64,000 nucleotides of DNA. Origin: Chitinophagaceae bacterium. GTDB lineage: Bacteria; Bacteroidota; Bacteroidia; Chitinophagales; Chitinophagaceae. Below the pieces are notes generated by a model, which saw only the letters and a list, made by a program, of their open reading frames with translations, was not told the DNA's origin and searched no databases. Made by a program: the position numbers and the translations under genes. Shown piece by piece: positions 51,423 to 58,727 of the stretch (position 1 is its first letter; each line of letters starts with the position of its first letter). The stretch lies in assembly GCA_017307755.1 (NCBI GenBank), contig JAFKGQ010000010.1, forward strand, positions 62,001 through 126,000, in the 5' to 3' direction.

Positions 51423-52256
51423 ATGGCCGATTTGAAAGCAATAGCAACACAGATTAGAAGAGACATCGTTAGAATGGTCCATGGCGCCGCAAGCGGCCAC
51501 CCGGGTGGTTCCCTGGGTTGTACAGATTTTTTTACAGCACTTTATTTCAAGGTGTTGCAGCACAATCCCCAATTCAGCATGGACGGCAGAAACGAAGACC
51601 TCTTCTTTCTGTCCAACGGTCATATTTCCCCGGTGTTCTATGCTGCACTAGCAAGATCAGGTTATTTCGACATCAAAGAACTAGCCACCTTCCGTAAGAT
51701 CAACTCCCGTCTTCAGGGCCATCCGACCACTCATGAACACCTTCCCGGTGTAAGAGTAGCCAGCGGATCCTTAGGTCAAGGTATGAGCGTTGCCATCGGC
51801 GCAGCCCTAGCTAAAAAACTCAATAACGACAAAAATATTGTATTCTCGCTCCACGGCGACGGAGAATTAGATGAAGGACAGAACTGGGAGGCGATCATGT
51901 TCGCCAACGCTCATAAAGTCGATAACCTCATCTCCACTGTCGACTGGAATGGCCAACAGATAGATGGCACCACAAAATCCGTGATGGACCTGGGTGATAT
52001 CCACGCAAAATTCGAAGCCTTTGGCTGGACTACCCTGGAGATGAATGGTAATGATATGGACGAGGTCATCGCCACACTGGATAAAGCCAGGGGGATGACA
52101 GGAAAAGGAAAACCCATCGCCATCATGATGCATACGATCATGGGGAAAGGCGTAGATTTTATGGAGAACGACCATCACTGGCATGGCGTAGCGCCCAATG
52201 ACGAGCAGCTGGCAAAGGCACTCGCCCAATTACCTGAGACGCTGGGCGACTACTAG
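51423..52256 (+). CDS. transketolase, N-terminal (TPP-binding) subunit
   Basis: A 277-aa protein equal to the first half of transketolase, with SGHPGGSLGCTDFFTALYF, the TPP motif HGDGELDEGQNWEAIMFANA to VDNLISTVDWNGQQIDG and GKPIAIMMHTIMGKGV. Transketolase shifts two-carbon units in the pentose phosphate pathway. In split forms the Pyr domain is on a second gene that normally follows, but here a strong terminator lies after 40 bases and the next gene is convergent and unrelated. The C-terminal subunit must be elsewhere if this protein is active. Confidence 0.92.
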   Translation: MADLKAIATQIRRDIVRMVHGAASGHPGGSLGCTDFFTALYFKVLQHNPQFSMDGRNEDLFFLSNGHISPVFYAALARSGYFDIKELATFRKINSRLQGHPTTHEHLPGVRVASGSLGQGMSVAIGAALAKKLNNDKNIVFSLHGDGELDEGQNWEAIMFANAHKVDNLISTVDWNGQQIDGTTKSVMDLGDIHAKFEAFGWTTLEMNGNDMDEVIATLDKARGMTGKGKPIAIMMHTIMGKGVDFMENDHHWHGVAPNDEQLAKALAQLPETLGDY

Positions 52257-52295
52257 GTCCATTAAAGATCGATTAAACTTTTGCTTATCCACAAT

Positions 52296-52330
52296 AAGGC
52301 TGATCGCCAGGAGCGGTCAGCTTTCTTTTT
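52296..52330 (+). terminator. rho-independent terminator of the transketolase subunit gene
   Basis: AAGGCTGATCGC (52296-52307), loop CAGGA, GCGGTCAGCTTT (52313-52324) and then CTTTTTT. The 12-bp stem has a single G-T wobble and mismatch region and a good T run. Confidence 0.88.
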
Positions 52331-52354
52331 TACAACAGCCCCCAAAGAGACATT

Positions 52355-53575
52355 TTATCTCAACTCTATCGGTGTAGCGGCGGCCTTTCGTGCGGGTATC
52401 CAGGAAGCCAGCAACGCTACTACAAATATGGTGGAAAGTACCAACAGGAAATCCGTCGGCACGAGCTTCACCGGATAATAGTCGATAAGAAAGGAGCCGC
52501 CTTGCAAGGGAACCAGGTGATATCTCACCTGTAGCCAGCAGATCAATACTGCCAGCAGGATCCCACAGCCGCCTCCCAGCCCCGCGAGTAATATCCCCTC
52601 GCTTAAGAATATACGCTGTACCCTTCCGTTATCCGCCCCCAACGCCTTCAAAACATGGATGTCCTTTTGTTTTTCCCAGACCAGCATAGTGAGAGCGCCG
52701 ACCATATTAAAGGCGGCCACCACCAGGATCAGCGTAAGCATTATATAGATCACCCACTTTTCCATACCCATGACATTATACAGACTCTGGTTCTGCTCAT
52801 AACGGGTCTGAACAACGTAATCTTTCCCCAGCAGCCGGCTTATGAAAGGTTTTATCTCCTTCCCTTGAAGGGGATCGTTCAGGGCTATCTCCGCACCACT
52901 GTACTCATCCGGCTTTAACCCCAGCATCTGCTTCACAAACGCCAGGTTGGTAATAACATAGTGGTTGTCGAAGTCCTGCTGGATAAAAAAGGCCCCGGAA
53001 GTGGCCATGTTAGCATTGCTGAGAGAGGATGCAGGGTCTGCCGTATAATTCCCCTCTCCTTTTTTGAACATAAATACAGACAAAGGCAGGATCGCCCGGT
53101 CGGACTCCGTGCTCAGGGCGTTCTCGATACCAGAACCCAACACCGCCAGCGGATGATCCTCCGTCCCCAGCTCGAACTTCCCGCGCACCACCTTGTCCTT
53201 TATACCCGTGACCTTTGTATAATTCTCGTCTACCCCTTTCAGATAAGCGATGGTCCTCCAGTCCCCATTCTGTAAAACCGCATTGTCCTGCGCTTCCAGG
53301 GAAAGCGCCCGTACCCCTTTCACCCCCGCCAGCTGTTGCAGTTGCTGTTGTGTCAGGGTCAGGGTCTTGCCGGTAGCCGGCGTAATCTTTACGTCGGGAT
53401 AAAAACTGGTATAAAGACTCTTTACCAGGTCTTCAAAGCCATTGAATACGCTAAGCACCAATATCAGCGAAGTTGCGCCTACCACAATGGCCGCCATACT
53501 GACCCAGGCAATGATATTGATGGCATTGGTAGATTTTTTTGCTCTGAAATAACGCCAGGCAAAGAGAAAGTTCAT
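52355..53575 (-). CDS. LolC/LolE-like FtsX-family ABC transporter permease
   Basis: A 406-aa permease with the start MNFLFAWRYFRAKKSTNAIN then IIAWVSMAAIVVGATSLILV as the first helix, a periplasmic domain (about 45-265) and a C-terminal FtsX block of three helices (GMEKWVIYIMLTLILVVAAF, KDIHVLKALGADNGRVQRIF, and the last near LVLSTIFVVALLASWIPARK). This is the lipoprotein-releasing permease type. The LolD ATPase is not nearby. Its ATG overlaps the rbfA stop by four bases, so rbfA and this gene are translationally coupled. Confidence 0.88.
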   Translation of the reverse strand: MNFLFAWRYFRAKKSTNAINIIAWVSMAAIVVGATSLILVLSVFNGFEDLVKSLYTSFYPDVKITPATGKTLTLTQQQLQQLAGVKGVRALSLEAQDNAVLQNGDWRTIAYLKGVDENYTKVTGIKDKVVRGKFELGTEDHPLAVLGSGIENALSTESDRAILPLSVFMFKKGEGNYTADPASSLSNANMATSGAFFIQQDFDNHYVITNLAFVKQMLGLKPDEYSGAEIALNDPLQGKEIKPFISRLLGKDYVVQTRYEQNQSLYNVMGMEKWVIYIMLTLILVVAAFNMVGALTMLVWEKQKDIHVLKALGADNGRVQRIFLSEGILLAGLGGGCGILLAVLICWLQVRYHLVPLQGGSFLIDYYPVKLVPTDFLLVLSTIFVVALLASWIPARKAAATPIELR

Positions 53576-53943
53576 GCGTCATTTTTTGGGTTCTCCGAAT
53601 TCAGCCGCCTGAACAGCTCTTCCATCTTGTCCGCATGCTCCAGTGTATCGTCCTGGAAATAGGATATGACAGGGATACGGCGCAGCTGATGCTTTACCCT
53701 GGCAGCCAGCTCGCGTTTGATCTCCCAGCTCCGCTCATCTATCTTTTTCATGGCGGCAGGGATATCCTTTACTTTAAAAAAACTGAGATACACCCTGGCC
53801 TCCAATAGATCAGGCGTCACTTTTACAGCTGTCAGCGACACCAATCCCCCGTCCACCATACTCAAACCCAGCCGCTGGAAGATATCACTCATCTCCTGTA
53901 GCAGCAGGGCGCCCACTTGTTTTTGTCGTTTTCCTTCTTGCAT
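53572..53943 (-). CDS. rbfA: ribosome-binding factor A
   Basis: A 123-aa KH-like protein that helps 30S maturation. It begins MQEGKRQKQVGALLLQEMSD and continues with GLVSLTAVKVTPDLLEARVY, IKRELAARVKHQLRRIPVIS and the ending DTLEHADKMEELFRRLN. The frame is open further upstream, but the ATG at 53943 gives the usual family length and start. It overlaps the downstream permease gene by four bases and follows the glycosyltransferase gene after 11 bases on the same strand. Confidence 0.93.
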   Translation of the reverse strand: MQEGKRQKQVGALLLQEMSDIFQRLGLSMVDGGLVSLTAVKVTPDLLEARVYLSFFKVKDIPAAMKKIDERSWEIKRELAARVKHQLRRIPVISYFQDDTLEHADKMEELFRRLNSENPKNDA

Positions 53944-53954
53944 ACAATTTTTTT

Positions 53955-54785
53955 TTATAAGACGGCCGCATCCGGGTGGAACCGGTCGATCTCCTCGGGA
54001 GTCCATTTATCCCTTAGCTCGACCATATTATCGAGGTCCGCAAATGGCGTCGGCTTTACCGCGTACTTCACCGTCATACGGATATAGTGATGGATAAAAA
54101 CCCCCAATGCTATGTGACAAGGCTTGATATCCCCTGTCTCTACCGACCGCTTTTTTGTCCGTATAAAAAGATCCCAATCCGCCCCCTGGATACGCTCGTC
54201 CCAATCACCCATGATAGATAAAGCCCGGCGGGTCATCATCACATTGTTGCCAACAATGCCTTCTACCGTCCGGTGACCAAACGCCTGCAGCCTTTTTTCA
54301 CAATACCCTTCCCAATCACCATACATAAGCCGATGCATCAGACGGAGATTACGCTCCCCGAATCCAAAAAGGAACATCAACGGATTTTTTACCTTCTTCC
54401 ACTTCCGGGACAAGGCCTTCGTCTCCCTGGAATTGCCCATGTTCTCGATACCTGCCGCGGAAATGATATCGATACCCTGTTCCCGGGCGATCTCTATCAG
54501 ATGCTTGTCCCAGGAAGGAGACACCACAATATCATTGTTCAGAAAGAAAAGATACTCCCCCTTCGCCGCCCGGATACCCTGGTTCTGGGTATAAGGATAC
54601 GAATAATTCAGACTATTGGCGATGACCGTACAGCCTTCGGACTGAAAATACTCCCGGGTGCCATCCGTGGAAGCATTGTCAATAATAATGACCTCATAGG
54701 GATGATGGGTATACTTTCGAATGCATTCAAGATATATCTTATTGAAAGCAAGACCATTATGCACTGCTGTGATAATACTTATCAT
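53955..54785 (-). CDS. family 2 glycosyltransferase
   Basis: A 276-aa GT-A glycosyltransferase with MISIITAVHNG at the start, the nucleotide-sugar segment VIIDNASTDGTREYFQSEG, the DxD-like region YLFFLNNDIVVSP, and an acceptor-side ED-like motif GDWDERIQGADWDLFIRTK. No membrane segment is visible, so it is cytoplasmic or peripheral. The sugar and acceptor are unknown; surface polysaccharide or lipid glycosylation is likely. It heads a run with rbfA and the LolC/E-like gene. Confidence 0.88.
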   Translation of the reverse strand: MISIITAVHNGLAFNKIYLECIRKYTHHPYEVIIIDNASTDGTREYFQSEGCTVIANSLNYSYPYTQNQGIRAAKGEYLFFLNNDIVVSPSWDKHLIEIAREQGIDIISAAGIENMGNSRETKALSRKWKKVKNPLMFLFGFGERNLRLMHRLMYGDWEGYCEKRLQAFGHRTVEGIVGNNVMMTRRALSIMGDWDERIQGADWDLFIRTKKRSVETGDIKPCHIALGVFIHHYIRMTVKYAVKPTPFADLDNMVELRDKWTPEEIDRFHPDAAVL

Positions 54786-54815
54786 GGTTAATTTACCTTA
54801 ACTTTGCTCCCTTCG

Positions 54816-54963
54816 CCGGAATCCGGGGTTACTGACAAATTTATCCCCGTCTTCCGGTAAGATAAAAAATCGGAGGCCTTCGTCGGAGCTGCTTCGCCAC
54901 GCTCCTCCTCGGTCGTAACCTTCGCTACGCTCGGTTATGGCCGACGAACCTCCGGTTCGTCCT
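54816..54963 (+). repeat. dispersed four-hairpin element, copy D
   Basis: H0 is CCGGAATCCGGGG (54816-54828) with CCCCGTCTTCCGG (54845-54857), two mismatches; H1 is GGAGC (54885-54889) with GCTCC (54901-54905); H2 is CGTAACC (54914-54920) with GGTTATG (54933-54939), using a G-T pair; H3 is ACGAACC, loop TCC, GGTTCGT (54944-54960). It fills most of the divergent interval between the GT2 and ABC exporter genes. Confidence 0.85.
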
Positions 54964-55003
54964 GAACTCGTAGAGTACATTGCAAATCGAATCGTAAAAG
55001 TAC

Positions 55004-56842
55004 ATGAAAATTTTCTTCCGCCTGCTCGGATTTTCAAGGCCTTACCATCATTACATACCTGAGTATATCGTATATATATTCCTTTTTATCGTTTTTGGCC
55101 TGGTGAACTTTACCCTGCTGGCTCCCCTGCTCGACATTCTTTTTAATACAGGCTATACCCAGGCCAATGCCATCGATCATATGCCCTCCTTTTCGCTCTC
55201 AGTCTCCTGGTTCAAGAGCGCCTTTAATTATTACGTCGGCTATTACAGCAAGGGGCCTTCGGGAAAGGTATCCGTACTTATCTTCGTCAGCCTCGTCATC
55301 TTTGCCGCCTCGTTGCTGAAAAACATCTTTGGCTTCCTGGCGACAAAAGTGCTGACCCGTATGCGGGTCAACCTGGTAAAAAAAATGCGGCACCAGATCT
55401 ATGAACAATATTCCCGTCAATCCCTGGGTTTTTATGTTAACCAGCGCAAAGGGGATCTCATCTCCATCATGAGCAACGACGTCGTAGAGATCGAGAATTC
55501 CGTCGTCAGCAGTATCCAGACCATCTTCCGTGACCCGCTGGTCATCATCGCCACTTTTGTGCTGCTGTTCTATCTGTCCGCCAAACTGACGCTGTTCACC
55601 CTCATCCTTTTTCCTGTCTCAGGCACCATCATCTCTCTTATTTCCCGCAAGCTAAAAAAAGGGGGAGGACGCAGCCAGGCCATTCTGGGAAAGATACTCA
55701 ATACAACGGAAGAAACCCTGTCCGGCATCCGCATCATCAAGGCTTTTACCGCCGAGACATTTATGGGCAAAAAATTTGATAAAGAGAATGCCGATTTCGC
55801 CAGGTCCACCAAGGGCGTACTCAACCAACGGGAGTTGTCTTCCCCTCTCGCCGAAGTCCTTGGTATAGGCGTCATCGTAGGTATCGTTATCTATGGAGGC
55901 AACCTCATCCTGTCCGGCGATACCTCCTCCTTTACCGCCTCGACCTTCCTCGCCTATATCGGTCTTTATTTCGGGATCATCACCCCGGCCAAAAATATAG
56001 CGGGCGCCGTTACCTATCTCCAACGGGGTCTGGCTGCCGGCGAAAGGGTACTCAGCGTCATCGACGTTCCCAATACGATCGTAGACGCTCCCGACGCCAG
56101 GACCATCTCCAGCTTTGAAAAGACCATCGAATACAGAAATGTCTCTTTCCGTTATGACCAGGCAGAAGTGTTAAAGGATGTCAATCTCGTCATCCCCAAG
56201 GGGAAGATCATCGCGCTGGTAGGCAGCAGCGGGGCCGGCAAATCCACGATGGCCGATCTGCTGCCCCGGTTCTACGACGTCACCGGCGGCGGCATCTACA
56301 TCGACGGGCAGGACATCCGCACCCTGACAACGAACTCCTTACGCGAGCTGATCGGTATCGTATCGCAGGAGCCCATACTTTTTAATGACAGCGTCTTTAA
56401 TAATATTGCCTTCGGAGTGCCCAATGCAAAAATGGAAGATGTCATCGCCGCCGCCAGGGTAGCCAATGCGCATGAGTTCATCATGCAGCTGGAGCAAGGC
56501 TATCACAGCACCATCGGGGACAAGGGCATGAAGCTCAGCGGCGGTCAGCGTCAGCGTTTGACCATTGCCAGGGCGGTGTTCAAGAATCCGTCCATCCTCA
56601 TCCTCGACGAAGCCACCTCTTCACTGGATACGGAAAGCGAGCAGCTGGTGCAGGAAGCCATCAACAATATGATGCAGCATCGTACCAGCATCGTCATTGC
56701 TCACCGTCTCAGCACCGTCCGTCATGCGGATGAGATCATCGTACTTCAAAAAGGAGCTATCATTGAAAGAGGCACCCATGAAGAACTGGTGGAACATGGT
56801 GGTATCTATCGGCGGTTGTTGGATATGCAGGAGGTAAAATAG
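55004..56842 (+). CDS. MsbA-like ABC exporter (fused permease and ATPase)
   Basis: A 612-aa half-transporter that dimerises in the inner membrane. Residues 1-350 hold six membrane helices, residues 370-612 the nucleotide-binding domain with Walker A GSSGAGKST (407-415), the signature LSGGQRQRLTIARAVF, Walker B ILILDEATSSLD and the switch IAHRLSTVRHAD. The family exports lipid A core, lipids or hydrophobic compounds; lipid flipping is a fair guess in a Gram-negative cell. It stands next to a GT2 gene on the other side of element D, which is consistent with envelope lipid or glycan work. Confidence 0.92.
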   Translation: MKIFFRLLGFSRPYHHYIPEYIVYIFLFIVFGLVNFTLLAPLLDILFNTGYTQANAIDHMPSFSLSVSWFKSAFNYYVGYYSKGPSGKVSVLIFVSLVIFAASLLKNIFGFLATKVLTRMRVNLVKKMRHQIYEQYSRQSLGFYVNQRKGDLISIMSNDVVEIENSVVSSIQTIFRDPLVIIATFVLLFYLSAKLTLFTLILFPVSGTIISLISRKLKKGGGRSQAILGKILNTTEETLSGIRIIKAFTAETFMGKKFDKENADFARSTKGVLNQRELSSPLAEVLGIGVIVGIVIYGGNLILSGDTSSFTASTFLAYIGLYFGIITPAKNIAGAVTYLQRGLAAGERVLSVIDVPNTIVDAPDARTISSFEKTIEYRNVSFRYDQAEVLKDVNLVIPKGKIIALVGSSGAGKSTMADLLPRFYDVTGGGIYIDGQDIRTLTTNSLRELIGIVSQEPILFNDSVFNNIAFGVPNAKMEDVIAAARVANAHEFIMQLEQGYHSTIGDKGMKLSGGQRQRLTIARAVFKNPSILILDEATSSLDTESEQLVQEAINNMMQHRTSIVIAHRLSTVRHADEIIVLQKGAIIERGTHEELVEHGGIYRRLLDMQEVK

Positions 56843-56930
56843 ACTGGCGTCCTCTTTGAGGATTATACGATCAGGGGCATCACATTGGATGCCAAAGATT
56901 TCTTAATTTGGAAACCTAAAACGCACTGCT

Positions 56931-57905
56931 ATGGCTGCTTACTCTTCCGATGTTTCCCGCAGGGACTTTCTGAAAGCCGGCGCCGGTCTGCTGGGTCTGA
57001 CGCTCACCGGAACCGCCGCACTCGCCGCTGCCGGCCCATTCAAAAAAGTTCCACCCCTCTCTTTCTCTACTTTAGGCTGCCCGGACTGGCCCTTCCCCGC
57101 CATTATGGACTTCGCGGTAAAGAATGGCTATTCAGGCATCGAAATACGGGGGATCCAGCGGCAGATGGACTTGCCCAAATGTCCGGAATTCAGCAGCCCC
57201 GCAAACATTACCACCACGCTTCAGCAGATGAAAGAGCATGGCTTGAAGTTTGTCGACCTGGGATCTTCCGCCGAATTACACCATGCCGACACTGCTACCC
57301 GTCAAAAACAACTGGATGAAGCACGCCGCTTTATCGACCTGGCCCACGAGCTGCATTGTCCCTATGTACGGGTGTTTCCCAATCGGTTGCCGAAGGAGCA
57401 AGACCGCCAGGCGACCGTCGAACTCATCATCAGGGGCCTAAAGGAGCTGGACCAATATGCCCGGCACAGCGGTGTGACCGTGCTTATGGAAACGCATGGC
57501 GACCTCGTGGAGACAGATCTGCTGGAACAGATCATGCGGGACGCCGATGGCCGCAACATCGGTCTGATCTGGGATATCTACAACATGTGGTCCATCACCC
57601 ATGAGCCGCCTGACCAGGTATACCCAAGGTTAAAAAAATACATCCGGCATACGCATATCAAAGACGGGAAGACTGTCGGCGGACATCAGGAGAACGGTAA
57701 GATCGTTGACGGCAAAGAACAATATCTCTTTCTTGGACAAGGCGAGTCACCCATCTTCGAGGCCATCGGATTGCTGTACCAGGGAGGATATAAAGGATAT
57801 TACAGCTTCGAATGGGAGAAGCTATGGCATCCCGAGTTAGCCGAGCCGGAACTGGCCCTGGCGGATTATCCAAAGAAGATGAAGGAGCTCTTTAGCAAAT
57901 TGTAG
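56931..57905 (+). CDS. Tat-exported sugar phosphate isomerase/epimerase family protein
   Basis: A 324-aa TIM-barrel protein of the xylose isomerase-like fold. The N terminus has a Tat signal with SRRDFLKAGAGLLGLTLTG. The barrel follows with LSFSTLGCPDWPFPAIMDFA, KFVDLGSSAELHHAD, CPYVRVFPNR, LMETHGDLVETDLLEQIM and IGLIWDIYNMW, then HTHIKDGK, with histidine, glutamate and aspartate ligands as expected for a metal site. It probably works in the periplasm on a sugar or inositol-like compound. The DJ-1-like gene follows. Confidence 0.85.
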   Translation: MAAYSSDVSRRDFLKAGAGLLGLTLTGTAALAAAGPFKKVPPLSFSTLGCPDWPFPAIMDFAVKNGYSGIEIRGIQRQMDLPKCPEFSSPANITTTLQQMKEHGLKFVDLGSSAELHHADTATRQKQLDEARRFIDLAHELHCPYVRVFPNRLPKEQDRQATVELIIRGLKELDQYARHSGVTVLMETHGDLVETDLLEQIMRDADGRNIGLIWDIYNMWSITHEPPDQVYPRLKKYIRHTHIKDGKTVGGHQENGKIVDGKEQYLFLGQGESPIFEAIGLLYQGGYKGYYSFEWEKLWHPELAEPELALADYPKKMKELFSKL

Positions 57906-58007
57906 TTTTTGGGAGTGATCCCCTTGCACGGCATTTATAGCCAGTCCCCAAAAATAATCCCCCTCATCCGGATTTATAAGCGTACATTACTGCAAACAAG
58001 CAGTTCT

Positions 58008-58727
58008 GTGAAAATATTGATAGTTACCACCTCACATGACCAATTGGGGAATACGGGACGGAAGACAGGTGCATGGCTGGAAGAACTGGCCGTCCCTTAT
58101 TATATATTCAAAGGCGCAGGCGCCGATGTTACCCTCGCCTCTCCCCTGGGTGGTCGCATACCCATAGATCCCAGGAGCGAATCTATCATTGCCTCTACAC
58201 CGACGATACGGCGTTTTCAAAAAGACCCGGATGTGGCCTCCTGGCTGACGCATTCCAATGCTTTGGGTACGTTCAAAACAACCGATTTTGATATGGTTTT
58301 TTTGCCCGGTGGACATGCGGCGATATGGGACTTCCCCCATAATAGCCATTTAATACAATTATTGGAAGATTTTCATAGACAAGACAAGATCCTGGGCCTG
58401 CTGTCTTATGCAGCATCGGTTCTCGTATCGATGTCAACAGGCGACGGCGAACCCTTTGTAAAAGGAAAGGACCTCACAGCCTTCAGCAACAGCGAAGAGC
58501 AGCTGGCCGGCCTCACCGGGATCATACCCTTTTCCCTGGAGTCAAAATTAGTCGCATCTCACGCCTATTACAGTAAAGCCGCGGATTACGTTTGTCATAC
58601 TGTAGTCAACGAGCATATTGTCACGGGACAAAACCCGGCATCTGCCGGGGAAGTAGCAAAAAAGATGCTCTTGCTGCTAAAAGAGACGTCCCGAAACAAG
58701 CCCGCGGTGAAATCTATTCCGTCCTGA
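58008..58727 (+). CDS. DJ-1/PfpI (Hsp31-like) family protein lacking the nucleophile cysteine
   Basis: About 239 aa of the class I glutamine amidotransferase-like fold: KILIVTTSHDQLGNTGRKTG, PYYIFKGAGADVTLASPLGG, FDMVFLPGGHAAIWDF and a C-terminal NPASAGEVAKKMLLLL. In active family members the nucleophile elbow reads like A(V/I)CHG. Here the same place reads LGLLSYAASVL, with serine instead of cysteine and no following His-Gly. The protein is therefore unlikely to be a glyoxalase/deglycase or amidotransferase. I start at the GTG 58008, which matches the family N terminus, not at the TTG 57909 that opens the frame. It ends 14 bases into the convergent permease gene. Confidence 0.8.
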   Translation: MKILIVTTSHDQLGNTGRKTGAWLEELAVPYYIFKGAGADVTLASPLGGRIPIDPRSESIIASTPTIRRFQKDPDVASWLTHSNALGTFKTTDFDMVFLPGGHAAIWDFPHNSHLIQLLEDFHRQDKILGLLSYAASVLVSMSTGDGEPFVKGKDLTAFSNSEEQLAGLTGIIPFSLESKLVASHAYYSKAADYVCHTVVNEHIVTGQNPASAGEVAKKMLLLLKETSRNKPAVKSIPS

